DNA from: Oscillospiraceae bacterium
GTDB lineage: Bacteria; Bacillota; Clostridia; Oscillospirales; Ruminococcaceae
Direction of reading: 5' to 3'
DNA: 60,948 nucleotides
Assembly: GCA_004556975.1 (NCBI GenBank)
Contig: SFFD01000006.1
Location: 1 to 60,948, forward strand
The stretch's first letter is position 1. Every line of letters starts with the position of its first letter. The translations under genes and the position numbers were made by a program. The notes beneath the pieces are model-generated. The model was not told where the DNA came from, did no database searches, and was given only the letters and a program-made list of their open reading frames with translations. Below are positions 1-8,774 of this stretch, piece after piece.

Positions 1-277
1 TATCACCAAATGTTTTAATGATACCTTTTAGCTGTAAGGCCTGATTACAATAGTCATTTTTTGCTTTTATAAAATTTTCATAACATTCATTATTGATATT
101 ATTTGCATCTGCTTCTTTTGCCTGTGTTAACATCTCTTCCTTGCTTAATTGTGCCTTACTTTCTTCAGACTCTGTTTGAGAAGCGTCATTATTTCCGGAT
201 GCGTCTGTGCTAGAACCGCAAGCCGCAAGGCTCAGGCACAGTACCGCCACCAAAAGCAGCGCAATCCATTTTTTCAT
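1..277 (-). CDS. Putative lipoprotein, 3' part outside window
   Basis: The reading frame starts at the ATG at 277 and runs off the left edge, leaving 92 codons. Residues 1-20 form a lipoprotein signal peptide: two lysines, a hydrophobic stretch and the lipobox LAAC with Cys20 as the lipidation site. The mature part begins with a Ser/Asn/Asp/Glu-rich linker, followed by a charged, probably helical segment. I recognise no domain in the visible part. It is therefore a secreted, membrane-anchored protein of unknown role. Its signal peptide and the DNA beneath it are nearly identical to those of the next gene on the same strand (497-1063), so the two may share an origin or have recombined. Confidence 0.7.
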   Translation of the reverse strand, partial: MKKWIALLLVAVLCLSLAACGSSTDASGNNDASQTESEESKAQLSKEEMLTQAKEADANNINNECYENFIKAKNDYCNQALQLKGIIKTFGD

Positions 278-496
278 AGTGTTTTGCCTCTTTCTTTTAT
301 GTATTCTGTGCGTCTGTTACAACGCGCACCGCGTTTACAGCGGCTTTATATTTATGCACATAGCGGGAAACGGTGTCAGAGCATATTTACATATTCTTCT
401 GTGCTAAATTATATATCGCAAGTCGCACATTATGCAAAACGCATTTCATACGCACCTAAAGCGGAACGCGAGCCCCGCTCCTGAAAGTGTTGTGTG

Positions 497-1063
497 TTAT
501 TTGTTCAGCGCCTGATTGATTTCCGCAATGTCGCTCTCGGAAAGTTCAGTGCGTGTTTCGGAATCAACGATAATTGTGCCGCCTTCATAACCACTGCCCA
601 TCAAAGCGCCGTGCAGCATATACCAAATCTGCTGTTCCATTGACCCGTTATCGTTCTGCCAGCTGTCGTCAACCATAAATTCATCGTATATGGTTCCGCT
701 GTTGTAATCTGCTACTAGCAGGATGTCACCATAGCCATTGCCGTCAACCGCCCAATCGCAATCTGCTTTGACAGCAAGAAAATGCACAGAAATACTATTT
801 TCGCCAAGGCCATCTGCGGAAATTTCGATGACTCGTGTGACGTTGAAGTCCCGGGCTTCCCCGAAGATATCCTCAAAGTCTTTTTCCCTCTTGAGATAAG
901 CGTCACTTTGGATGTACTCGCTCAAATGCTCAATCAGAAAATCCTTGACAGAAGTTTCTTTTCCATCGACAACAACATCTGTGGGAGCATCGTTCTTCAC
1001 GCCGCAAGCCGCAAGGCTCAGGCACAGTACCGCTGCCAAAAGCAGCGCGATAAGTTTTTTCAT
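497..1063 (-). CDS. Hypothetical lipoprotein
   Basis: This gene encodes 188 residues with a signal peptide MKKLIALLLAAVLCLSLAAC and lipobox LAAC (Cys20). The protein is therefore expected to be lipid-anchored on the outer face of the cell membrane. The mature part is acidic. Its middle portion, rich in beta-type residues and with several Trp, Tyr and Asp-Asn-Gly turns, resembles the small globular lipoproteins common in Clostridia, but I cannot assign a family. About 220 bp separate it from the downstream lipoprotein (1-277) on the same strand. That gap holds no gene and no clear terminator, so co-transcription is possible. Confidence 0.75.
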   Translation of the reverse strand: MKKLIALLLAAVLCLSLAACGVKNDAPTDVVVDGKETSVKDFLIEHLSEYIQSDAYLKREKDFEDIFGEARDFNVTRVIEISADGLGENSISVHFLAVKADCDWAVDGNGYGDILLVADYNSGTIYDEFMVDDSWQNDNGSMEQQIWYMLHGALMGSGYEGGTIIVDSETRTELSESDIAEINQALNK

Positions 1064-1273
1064 AGTTCATTTCTCTTCTTTCTGTGATAAATTTTCAACC
1101 GCTATGCGAACATTATTGAGACGTCTTTCATTTGTACATACTTTGGCACAAAGAAAGCACGGCGTCCCAAACAAAATTAACTATATCATACTGCTGTTTC
1201 TCAAAACAGTCAATCTGTGAAGAGATGAAAAAAGACTTTTTTGTTTCGAGAAATAAAAAATTAAAATCAAGAA

Positions 1274-1308
1274 AATAAAAAATCCCGAAACCCTGCGGTT
1301 TCGGGATT
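1274..1308 (-). terminator. Rho-independent terminator of tRNA-Ala
   Basis: A perfect 12-bp stem (1281-1292 with 1297-1308) and a 4-nt loop lie directly after the encoded CCA end of the tRNA. On the minus strand the stem is followed by a T-rich run. The distance and orientation fit termination of the tRNA-Ala transcript. Confidence 0.85.
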
Positions 1309-1309
1309 T

Positions 1310-1385
<76 letters not shown>

Positions 1386-1418
1386 ATGTGAACCGCTGAC
1401 CTTTTGTCAGCGGTTGAT

Positions 1419-1447
1419 ATTATAGCACAGTTTTAAGCCGCTGTCCA
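1419..1447 (-). promoter_or_regulatory. Promoter of tRNA-Ala
   Basis: On the minus strand TGGACA (1442-1447) and TATAAT (1419-1424) are separated by 17 bp, a sigma-A type promoter. Transcription would start near 1412, some 27 nt before the mature tRNA end. An inverted repeat with 10-bp arms (1391-1400 and 1406-1415) overlaps the predicted start point. Confidence 0.7.
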
Positions 1448-1475
1448 TAGTTTTAAGAAAATTTTTTTAAAATTT

Positions 1476-2360
1476 TCAGTCAACCAAAACGCCCATGACT
1501 ATAAAGCGCTGGTTTGCGCCGACGGATTTTCCGAAATAGCGCGTGCAGGTGGAAAGGGTAATTATCTTGTCATCGCTGCCGACGCTTACGCCAAAATCGT
1601 AAAGGCTCATGCTTTTTGCAGTGGAGGCAATGGAAGAAACATCAACATTGTTGCAGTTAATATAGAAAGAAAGATTCTTTGTAAAAGAAACCGCAAAAAT
1701 TCTGAAAGTGTGCACGCCGCTGTTTGTGGTAAGGTAAATATACTGGTTTTCGGAAACAACGTCTTCATAAGTCAGAGCCATAAGCGATTCAAACTCACCG
1801 CCGGTTTTTTTAAACGGAGCAAAACAGTTATTCCAGTTGTGACCGTAGATGACCGTGTTTTGAGAAAGCTCGCCGCTGCGAAGATTGGCGGTGCCTGCCG
1901 CCCAGGTGACGCTTCCGCTTGTATAGTCAGATGTTTTTTTGCCTTGCCATACAGGACGGTCCTGAATGCTGGTGCCCATAACTGTAAGATGAGCGGCAAC
2001 GGTATAATCTTTAAGCGAATATGCGCCGGAGCCGCCGGAATACCCGGGGTTGGAGGCAGGGCCTATGGCCGTGCCGTTCCAGCTGCCTCCGACCGACTCG
2101 CTGCCGTTATCCGCAGCAAGTTCGGCGGGCTTTTTTATAGTTGTTTTATAAAGGTTTTCGTATCTTGAAGCATAAAGATTTTTATACATTGTGCCGCGAA
2201 GATAAGGGTAATCCCGCGAAGGCTTCGCAGAAGCTGACAAAGATGAAGCCGCGGGTGCTTCTTTTGAATCTGAAGAAACCGCGGACGCTCCTGAAAGCAC
2301 TAGTGTGCTTGCAAGCACAACCGCCGCGATAAAAGCCGGCAAAATTCTTTTTCCTTGCAA
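1476..2360 (-). CDS. Class B-like sortase
   Basis: This is a secreted transpeptidase of the sortase fold that attaches surface proteins to the cell wall or cross-links them. The sortase triad is visible: His174 in the motif YGHNW, Cys272 in LSTCT and Arg285 in NQRF. An N-terminal hydrophobic segment (about residues 6-25) is a signal peptide or anchor. It is followed by a Ser/Ala/Pro-rich linker to about residue 90 and the catalytic barrel to the end. I start the gene at the TTG at 2360 because GGGAGGCG lies just upstream of it; the longer frame starting at 2378 would place that ribosome site inside the gene. No LPXTG-type substrate lies next to it. Class B rather than another class is inferred from the TLSTCT...RF pattern. 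Confidence 0.85.
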   Translation of the reverse strand: MQGKRILPAFIAAVVLASTLVLSGASAVSSDSKEAPAASSLSASAKPSRDYPYLRGTMYKNLYASRYENLYKTTIKKPAELAADNGSESVGGSWNGTAIGPASNPGYSGGSGAYSLKDYTVAAHLTVMGTSIQDRPVWQGKKTSDYTSGSVTWAAGTANLRSGELSQNTVIYGHNWNNCFAPFKKTGGEFESLMALTYEDVVSENQYIYLTTNSGVHTFRIFAVSFTKNLSFYINCNNVDVSSIASTAKSMSLYDFGVSVGSDDKIITLSTCTRYFGKSVGANQRFIVMGVLVD

Positions 2361-2465
2361 AAAATCGCCTCCCAACAAAATTATAGTATAACAAATTACA
2401 AAAAATACGGCAATAGTTTTGGAAAAAATTTTGCATTAAGGAATTACAGCCGAACCGTACTCAAA

Positions 2466-3311
2466 TTATCCCAAAATGAACTGCAGCACGGTTCCCGTGA
2501 GCACGGAAATTGCAAACAGTATGACAGCAATGCGAATGCACTCGCTTTTATCAAGGTTGGTGCGGAACAGCACCAAAAGTCCGACGCCGGCGCCGGCAGA
2601 AAGACCCGCCACGGCAGAACCGAAGCTTATAGCGCCTTCCGCATAAAGCTGAGAAAGCACAACGGAGGCTGCGCAGTTGGGAATAAGCCCGACAAGCCCG
2701 GCAAGTATTGGCTGGAAAAGAGTGCCGCCCATCAGGAAGTTTTCAAAAGCACTTTCTCCGATAAGCGCAATGGCAACGTTAAGAACAAGCATCACCGCAA
2801 TAAGAAAAATAAAGGTTTCGGCAGTGTGACGCAACGCACTTTTTATAATGCCGCCCTCGCCCTCGGTATGACAGTGCGAATGCAGTTCAACCACGGCTTC
2901 TTCGTCCTGCTTTTTTGTTTTGAATATTCCGGAAAAATCAATCACAAGCCCGGCAACCGCGGCAAGCACAAGTTTTGCTCCCACAAGGGGAAGTATTTTT
3001 CCCACGCTTTGCGGGTTTGCAAGAAGAACGGGGATGGCCTCGTCGCTTGTGGAGATAAAAACCGCAATAAGCGTTCCCGCGGTTATCATTCTGTTGGAGT
3101 AAAGATTGGCTGCGGCAACGGAAAAGCCGCATTGCGGCACAACGCCAAGCAGAGCACCGATTATTGAACCGGCACGGCCGAATTTTGAAAGCCACGCAGC
3201 AAATTTTTCAGCCGCACGGTGCTCAATAAATTCAATTATAAGATATGCACCGAAAAGAAACGGAAGGGTTTTAAGCGCGTCGATAAGGGTATCAATAAGA
3301 ACATCAAGCAT
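2466..3311 (-). CDS. ArsP_2-type permease (putative manganese/arsenic exporter)
   Basis: This is a polytopic membrane protein of 281 residues. Two internally similar halves each carry a proline-cysteine signature, GVVPQCGFS in the first and LIPNCAAS in the second. That pattern is typical of the putative heavy-metal/manganese exporter family ArsP_2 (PF11449). A His-rich cytoplasmic stretch (HSHCH, about residue 145) lies between the halves and may bind metal. It is a single gene on the minus strand, followed by the sortase after 105 bp. The substrate is uncertain: members of this family are variously annotated as manganese transporters or arsenic efflux proteins. Confidence 0.75.
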   Translation of the reverse strand: MLDVLIDTLIDALKTLPFLFGAYLIIEFIEHRAAEKFAAWLSKFGRAGSIIGALLGVVPQCGFSVAAANLYSNRMITAGTLIAVFISTSDEAIPVLLANPQSVGKILPLVGAKLVLAAVAGLVIDFSGIFKTKKQDEEAVVELHSHCHTEGEGGIIKSALRHTAETFIFLIAVMLVLNVAIALIGESAFENFLMGGTLFQPILAGLVGLIPNCAASVVLSQLYAEGAISFGSAVAGLSAGAGVGLLVLFRTNLDKSECIRIAVILFAISVLTGTVLQFILG

Positions 3312-3654
3312 TTGTAAATTACCTCATATTTTATACTGCATAATAAAGAAAATAATTCCGAGCAAATTTTCACAGTTAATATTATTGTATGAAGAAAAGC
3401 TTTTGTCAATAAATATCGGGAAAATATAGTTAAACAAAATTTTTGTGATGAAATTGTGATAAAAATTTGGAATTTTACATAGATTTGACGCATTTATTGC
3501 AGATTTTAGGCTTAAAAATGAAAGAATATACGGCGAAAGATTTTAATTTTGCATAAAATCCGTTAAAATAAATACTAAATATGTAAAAAATGAAATTTTT
3601 AATGAAAAAATCAAAGAAAACAGTACTGAATTTGCAACCTCAAAAAAATAACGC

Positions 3655-3683
3655 TTGCATTTTTGATTTTGCGGTAATATAAT
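3655..3683 (+). promoter_or_regulatory. Promoter of the liv operon
   Basis: TTGCAT (3655-3660), a 17-bp spacer and TATAAT (3678-3683) form a good sigma-A promoter. It gives a leader of about 100 nt before livK. The leader contains two short hairpins (3707-3728, TTTAAAG/CTTTAAA; 3748-3764, CACGG/CCGTG). The rest of the gap at 3312-3788 is AT-rich, and I see no gene in it. Confidence 0.75.
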
Positions 3684-3788
3684 AGCCTTAAAATTTCAAA
3701 TCGCGGTTTAAAGTGTTTATGCTTTAAAGCGGTGAAGAAAACATTTGCACGGTTAAATTCCGTGTGTGAAAGAGGAGGTAAACGTAAA

Positions 3789-4943
3789 ATGAAAAAGTTT
3801 TTGGCAGCAGTACTTGCTTTTGCAATGGTCGTATGTTTGTTTGCGGGCTGCAGTTCCGGCAACAGCAATGAGGGCGCAGGCCGAATTAAAATAGGCTCAA
3901 TCGGTCCGATAACGGGCGGCGCAGCCATTTACGGCAATGCAGTTAAAAATGCAATGGAAATTGCGGTTGAGGAGGTTAACGCCAAGGGCGGCATTCAGTT
4001 CGAACTGAATTTCCAGGACGATGCTCATGACGCAGAAACTTCCGTAAACGCTTACGGAATTCTTATGGACTGGGGAATGCAGATGCTTCTCGGACCTGTT
4101 ACTTCCACTCCCGCAGCGGCAGTTGCGGCAGAGGCGGAAGCCGACGGAGTATTTATGCTTACTCCTTCCGCTTCTTCCATAAAGGTAATTGAAGGTAATA
4201 CCCATGTATTCCAGATGTGCTTCTCTGACCCCAACCAGGGTCTTGCTTCGGCTGACTATATGGCTGATAACGGAATAGGAAAAGCCATAGCGGTTATTTA
4301 TAAGAGTGATGACCCTTATTCCGTAGGTATTTATGAGAAATTCTCCGGCGAAGCGGCAGTAAAAGGACTTAATATTGTATATACCGGTTCCTTTGAAGAA
4401 GCAAACAAAACCGAGTTTTCTTCTCAGCTTACCGCTGCCAAACAGGCAAATGCCGACCTGCTTTTCCTTCCGATCTATTGCGAATCCATTGCTCCGCTTA
4501 TGACTCAGGCGGCTTCCATGGGATATGACGTTGATTATTTCGGCGTTGACGGCATGGACGGAATTCTTGAGGTTGAGGGCTTTGATCCAAGCCTTGCAGA
4601 GGGCGCATATCTTCTTACTCCTTTCTCTGCCGATGCTCAGGATGAAAAGACCGTCAATTTCGTAAAAGCGTATAAAGAAAAATATAATGAGGTTCCTAAC
4701 CAGTTTGCGGCCGATGCTTATGACTGCGTATATGCTGTTTATGAGGCCTGCAACAACGCCGGCATTACCGCCGATATGAGCGCACAGGATGTTTGCGCTG
4801 CTCTTGCTGACCAGTTTGCAAGCGGCAAATTTGTATTCAGCGGCATTACAGGAAACAACATGACCTGGGATTCCACAGGCGCGGTTTCCAAATCTCCGAT
4901 GGCCGTTGTTATCAAAGACGGCAAATATGTTCTTGCCGGCTAA
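3789..4943 (+). CDS. livK: Branched-chain amino acid ABC transporter, substrate-binding lipoprotein
   Basis: This is the extracellular receptor of the Liv (HAAT family) importer. It captures leucine, isoleucine, valine or related amino acids and delivers them to LivHM. The 384-residue protein has a lipoprotein signal with lipobox FAGC (Cys20). A periplasmic-binding type I fold follows, beginning IKIGSIGPITGG, with the usual VGPVTS-like segment and the closing YDCVYA region. I use the ATG at 3789 because AGAGGAGG sits 9 bp before it; an upstream in-frame ATG at 3732 lacks a ribosome site and would spoil the signal peptide. It is the first gene of livKHMGF. Exact ligand preference cannot be read from the sequence. 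Confidence 0.92.
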   Translation: MKKFLAAVLAFAMVVCLFAGCSSGNSNEGAGRIKIGSIGPITGGAAIYGNAVKNAMEIAVEEVNAKGGIQFELNFQDDAHDAETSVNAYGILMDWGMQMLLGPVTSTPAAAVAAEAEADGVFMLTPSASSIKVIEGNTHVFQMCFSDPNQGLASADYMADNGIGKAIAVIYKSDDPYSVGIYEKFSGEAAVKGLNIVYTGSFEEANKTEFSSQLTAAKQANADLLFLPIYCESIAPLMTQAASMGYDVDYFGVDGMDGILEVEGFDPSLAEGAYLLTPFSADAQDEKTVNFVKAYKEKYNEVPNQFAADAYDCVYAVYEACNNAGITADMSAQDVCAALADQFASGKFVFSGITGNNMTWDSTGAVSKSPMAVVIKDGKYVLAG

Positions 4944-4977
4944 TCAAATCTGATAAGATCATAATAAGCTTTTGTGC

Positions 4978-5006
4978 GGAGGAATACCTGTATTCGGTAT
5001 TCCTCC
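4978..5006 (+). promoter_or_regulatory. Intercistronic hairpin between livK and livH
   Basis: A perfect 11-bp stem GGAGGAATACC / GGTATTCCTCC is followed by a second stem ACGGCG/CGCCGT (about 5017-5040). Neither has a T run, so they are more likely mRNA-stabilising or processing structures than full terminators. This is the usual arrangement for keeping binding-protein mRNA in excess over permease mRNA. Confidence 0.6.
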
Positions 5007-5068
5007 AAAGCACTATACGGCGTTATTTTCTGCGCCGTAAAAATACATAGAAACGGAGCTTTAAGGCA

Positions 5069-5950
5069 ATGACTTTGTTAACATATATCATAAACGGCAT
5101 AAGTCTTGGCAGCGTTTACGCCATAATAGCCCTTGGCTATACCATGGTTTACGGCATTGCCAAAATGCTCAACTTTGCCCACGGAGACATTATAATGGTG
5201 GGTGCCTATATTTCATATTTTGCGGCAACATCATTCGGAATGCCGCCGCTTGTTTGTATAGCTGTTTCAATGGCGGCGTGCACCGTTCTCGGCATTGCCA
5301 TAGAGCGCTTTGCTTACCGCCCGCTGCGCAACGCCAATTCACTTGCCGTGCTTATAACAGCTATCGGCGTAAGCTATTTGCTTCAGAACGGCGCCCAGCT
5401 TCTTTGGACAAGTAACCCTAAAATGTATGCTTCACTTATTGACATTCCGGCACTTCACCTTTTTGACGGCCGGCTTACCATTACCGGAAGCGCGCTTGTA
5501 ACAGTAATTTCCTGCGTTATTGTTATGGCGCTTTTGGTGCTTATAACCAAAAAAACAAAAGTCGGCAAGGCAATGCGCGCCGTAAGCGAGGATAAAGAGG
5601 CGGCGCAGCTTATGGGAATCAATGTTAACTTCACAATTTCCGTAACCTTTGCCATAGGTTCCGCACTGGCGGCGGTTGCCGGAGTGCTGCTTTGCTCATC
5701 CTATCCAAGCCTTTACCCAACCCTTGGTTCAATGACCGGTATAAAAGCGTTCACCGCCGCCGTCTTTGGCGGAATAGGCTCGATTCCCGGAGCGTTTGTT
5801 GGCGGAATATTGCTTGGTGTAATTGAAAAATTTGCAGAAGGATATATTTCTACCCAGCTTTCCAATGCAATAGTATTTTCTGTGCTTATAATAGTGCTTC
5901 TCGTAAAGCCCGCAGGACTTTTCGGAAAAGTGCGCCGCGAGAAAGTTTGA
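5069..5950 (+). CDS. livH: Branched-chain amino acid ABC transporter permease LivH
   Basis: This is the first inner-membrane permease subunit of the Liv importer, 293 residues with about eight hydrophobic segments. The N-terminal motif LTYIINGISLGSVYAIIALG and the following YGIAKMLNFAHGD are diagnostic of LivH. The conserved cytoplasmic loop that contacts the ATPases (VGKAMRAVSEDKEAAQLMGI, about residues 165-185) is present. It pairs with LivM downstream, which starts about 10 bp after this stop codon. The length is typical of the family. Confidence 0.94.
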   Translation: MTLLTYIINGISLGSVYAIIALGYTMVYGIAKMLNFAHGDIIMVGAYISYFAATSFGMPPLVCIAVSMAACTVLGIAIERFAYRPLRNANSLAVLITAIGVSYLLQNGAQLLWTSNPKMYASLIDIPALHLFDGRLTITGSALVTVISCVIVMALLVLITKKTKVGKAMRAVSEDKEAAQLMGINVNFTISVTFAIGSALAAVAGVLLCSSYPSLYPTLGSMTGIKAFTAAVFGGIGSIPGAFVGGILLGVIEKFAEGYISTQLSNAIVFSVLIIVLLVKPAGLFGKVRREKV

Positions 5951-5960
5951 GGTGAAATAT

Positions 5961-7052
5961 ATGGAAAACATCAGAACAAAACTCAGCGGAATAAAAAAGA
6001 GCACAAAACAGGAGTTAATAACCTATGGAATGGTGACTTTGCTTTTTGTGCTTTTCCAAAGCCTTAACAACGCAGGAATATTAAGCCGTTCGTTAAGCGG
6101 CCAGCTTGTTCCCGTCTGCGTATATGTTGTAGCGGCCGTGGCTCTTAACCTTGTGGTCGGTTTTTCCGGCGAACTCAGCCTCGGTCACGCGGGTTTTTTG
6201 AGCATAGGCGCGTTTTCGGGCGCGGTTTTCTGCAAGCTTTTTTCGGGAATCGGGAATGACACGGTGTGCCTGATACTTGCCATGGTCTGCGGAGGCATTG
6301 TTGCCGGAATTTTCGGTTTTCTTATAGGTATTCCCGTTCTGCGCCTTAGGGGCGACTATCTTGCGATAGTTACTCTTGCTTTCGGTGAAATTATAAGAAA
6401 CATTGTCAACTGCATATATCTCGGCATTGACGGAAAAGGAAGATGGCACTTCGCTTTCGGAAACACGGTTGAGATGGAAGGCGGTACAACCATAATCAAC
6501 GGCCCCATGGGCATTACGGGAAACGAAAAAATTTCAACCTTTGCCGTTGGTTTCGGGCTTATTTTATTTACGCTTTTCATAGTGTTCAACCTTATCAATT
6601 CAAAAACCGGAAGAGCAATTATGGCAATTAGGGATAACCGCATTGCGGCCGAAAGCATAGGTCTTTCGGCAACGGGCTTTAAAATGACGGCATTCGTAAT
6701 TTCCGCAGTGCTTACAGGAATGGCCGGCACACTTTATGCAATGAACTATGCTTCCGTGGCGCCGATAAAATTCGGGTTCAACCAATCGGTGCTCATTCTT
6801 ATTTTTGTCGTGCTCGGAGGAATGGGAAATATCCGCGGTTCAATCATCGCAGCGATAATCCTTACAGTTCTTCCGGAACAGCTTCGCGGCGTGGGCGATT
6901 TCCGTATGCTCATCTATGCGTTGCTGCTCATTTCCATGATGCTCATAACCCAGTCCGATAAAGGCCGCGTGCTCATGGAAAAAATCACTGCCAATTTCAA
7001 AAAAATATTGAGCATAAAAAAGAAAACGGTAAAGGGGGAAAAGGCTGAATGA
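5961..7052 (+). CDS. livM: Branched-chain amino acid ABC transporter permease LivM
   Basis: This is the second permease subunit. The 363 residues have a short charged N-terminus and about nine membrane segments. The LivM signature GFSGELSLGHAGFLSIGAF (about residues 65-85) and the coupling-loop motif GRAIMAIRDNRIAAESIGL (about 215-235) are both present. I use the ATG at 5961 because GAGGTG lies directly upstream of it; the GTG at 5952 would overlap that ribosome site. It forms the membrane channel with LivH. The stop codon overlaps the livG start by 4 bp, which indicates translational coupling. Confidence 0.93.
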   Translation: MENIRTKLSGIKKSTKQELITYGMVTLLFVLFQSLNNAGILSRSLSGQLVPVCVYVVAAVALNLVVGFSGELSLGHAGFLSIGAFSGAVFCKLFSGIGNDTVCLILAMVCGGIVAGIFGFLIGIPVLRLRGDYLAIVTLAFGEIIRNIVNCIYLGIDGKGRWHFAFGNTVEMEGGTTIINGPMGITGNEKISTFAVGFGLILFTLFIVFNLINSKTGRAIMAIRDNRIAAESIGLSATGFKMTAFVISAVLTGMAGTLYAMNYASVAPIKFGFNQSVLILIFVVLGGMGNIRGSIIAAIILTVLPEQLRGVGDFRMLIYALLLISMMLITQSDKGRVLMEKITANFKKILSIKKKTVKGEKAE

Positions 7053-7882
7053 GCGAGCTTGTAAGAGTTGTCAACGACGACGCCCTGCTTACCGAAAGAG
7101 ATATAAAAATGGCACCGGTGCTTGAAACCAGGCATCTTGGAATTGAGTTCGGCGGACTTAAAGCGGTGGATGATTTCAATATTACCGTGGGTCAAAGTGA
7201 AATAAGCGGACTTATCGGCCCGAACGGAGCAGGAAAAACCACCGTTTTTAACCTTTTGACAAAGGTCTATCAGCCGACTCACGGCACGATTCTTCTTAAT
7301 CAGAAAGATATAAACAGTTATGACACAATAAAGGCAAACCACGCCGGTATTGCCAGAACGTTTCAGAACATACGGCTGTTCAATAATCTGACCGTTGCTG
7401 AAAACGTGCTTGTCGGTCTGCATGAAGAAATGACCTATAACCTTGCGCAGTCGCTTTTTAAAACCCCTGCGTTTCGCCGTTCCGAAAAGATTGCGCGCAA
7501 GCGCGCTCTTGAAATGCTTTCCATATTTGATATGCAGGAGCTTGCGGATGTTCAGGCGGGTAACCTGCCCTATGGCGCGCAGCGCCGTCTTGAAATAGTA
7601 AGGGCGCTTGCAACAAACCCCTGCCTTTTGCTTCTTGACGAGCCGGCCGCAGGCATGAACCCTTCGGAAACTGCCGAACTTATGGACAACATAAGAAAAA
7701 TCCGCGACACCTTCCATATTGCAATCATGCTCATTGAGCACGACATGAACCTTGTTATGGGAATCTGCGAAGGCATAGCCGTGCTCAACTACGGAAAGAT
7801 TATTGCAAAGGGCACGCCGGAAGAAATTAAAAACAACCCCACGGTTATCGAGGCATATCTCGGTAAGCAGGGCGAAGATTAA
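7049..7882 (+). CDS. livG: Branched-chain amino acid ABC transporter ATPase LivG
   Basis: This is one of the two cytoplasmic ATPases powering the Liv importer. Walker A is GPNGAGKTT, the signature region is LPYGAQRRLEI and Walker B is LLLLDEPAAGMNP, followed by the switch histidine in LIEHDM. The C-terminal tail GTPEEIKNNPTVIEAYLG is the standard LivG ending. The protein has 277 residues with about 25 extra residues before the first beta strand. The start overlaps livM by ATGA, so the two are probably coupled. It works as a heterodimer with LivF. Confidence 0.94.
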   Translation: MSELVRVVNDDALLTERDIKMAPVLETRHLGIEFGGLKAVDDFNITVGQSEISGLIGPNGAGKTTVFNLLTKVYQPTHGTILLNQKDINSYDTIKANHAGIARTFQNIRLFNNLTVAENVLVGLHEEMTYNLAQSLFKTPAFRRSEKIARKRALEMLSIFDMQELADVQAGNLPYGAQRRLEIVRALATNPCLLLLDEPAAGMNPSETAELMDNIRKIRDTFHIAIMLIEHDMNLVMGICEGIAVLNYGKIIAKGTPEEIKNNPTVIEAYLGKQGED

Positions 7883-7899
7883 GAAGGAGGGCGCGCAAA

Positions 7900-8604
7900 A
7901 TGCTGCTTAAAGCAACCGATTTGAATGTATATTACGGCGCCATCCACGCAATAAAAGGCGTTTCTTTTGAAGTTAATGAGGGAGAAATCGTTACGCTTAT
8001 CGGCGCAAACGGCGCGGGAAAATCCACGACGCTTAAAACTATTTCCGGAATGCTCCGCAGCCGCACCGGCTCCGTGGAGTTTGAGGGCAAGGACATAAGC
8101 AAAATTCCTGCCTATAAGCTTCCGGCAATGGGCATTGCCCATGTTCCGGAGGGACGGCGCATTTTTCAGGAGCTTACCGTTACCGAAAATCTTGAAATGG
8201 GCGCTTATACCCGCTCTGCTTCTGAAATAAAACCGAGCCTTGAGAATGTTTTCAACCGTTTTCCGCGTTTGCGCGAACGCAAAAATCAGATTGCCGGAAC
8301 GCTTTCCGGCGGCGAACAGCAAATGCTTGCCATGGGGCGCGCGCTTATGTCAAAGCCCAAACTGATGATGCTTGACGAACCTTCCATGGGTCTTTCGCCA
8401 CTGCTTGTTCAGCAGATTTTTGACATAATCAAGGAGCTTAACGAAGCGGGAACGACAATCCTGCTTGTTGAGCAGAACGCAAAAATGGCGCTTTCTATTG
8501 CAGACAGAGCCTATGTTCTTGAAACAGGAAAGGTTGTAATGGAAGGCAACGCAAAGGATATGCTTTCGGATGAATCCGTAAAAAAGGCCTATCTTGGCGG
8601 CTGA
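7900..8604 (+). CDS. livF: Branched-chain amino acid ABC transporter ATPase LivF
   Basis: This is the second ATPase of the Liv importer, 234 residues. Walker A is GANGAGKST, the signature is LSGGEQQML, Walker B is LMMLDEPSMGLSP and the switch region is LVEQNA. The family motif ATDLNVYYGAIHAIKGVS lies near the N-terminus. AGAAGGAGGG precedes the ATG. It is the last gene of livKHMGF; a strong terminator follows 16 bp after the stop. The operon is complete and in canonical order. Confidence 0.94.
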   Translation: MLLKATDLNVYYGAIHAIKGVSFEVNEGEIVTLIGANGAGKSTTLKTISGMLRSRTGSVEFEGKDISKIPAYKLPAMGIAHVPEGRRIFQELTVTENLEMGAYTRSASEIKPSLENVFNRFPRLRERKNQIAGTLSGGEQQMLAMGRALMSKPKLMMLDEPSMGLSPLLVQQIFDIIKELNEAGTTILLVEQNAKMALSIADRAYVLETGKVVMEGNAKDMLSDESVKKAYLGG

Positions 8605-8620
8605 TAAAATTTTTTATGAT

Positions 8621-8649
8621 AAAAAGCACCCTGTATGGGTGCTTTTTTT
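8621..8649 (+). terminator. Terminator of the liv operon
   Basis: The stem AAAGCACCC / GGGTGCTTT closes a short loop (TGTA) and is followed by a run of seven T. It separates livF from recJ. Confidence 0.9.
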
Positions 8650-8702
8650 GTACGCCCGGGGCGGAAAAAACGCAAAAATATGAATATAAAGGCAAATTCA
8701 CG

Positions 8703-8731
8703 TTGAAAATCAAAGTTTGCGGTGATATAAT
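8703..8731 (+). promoter_or_regulatory. Promoter of recJ-relA group
   Basis: TTGAAA (8703-8708), a 17-bp spacer and TATAAT (8726-8731) lie 43 bp before recJ. This probably drives recJ and the closely spaced genes after it. Confidence 0.75.
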
Positions 8732-8774
8732 ATATTAAATATAATGGTATAGTGTTTATTCGCGGAGGGCTTAT

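Noticed and set aside
1391..1415. Inverted repeat with 10-bp arms between sortase and tRNA-Ala as a terminator
   Set aside because: No T run on either strand, and the tRNA promoter's start point falls inside it.
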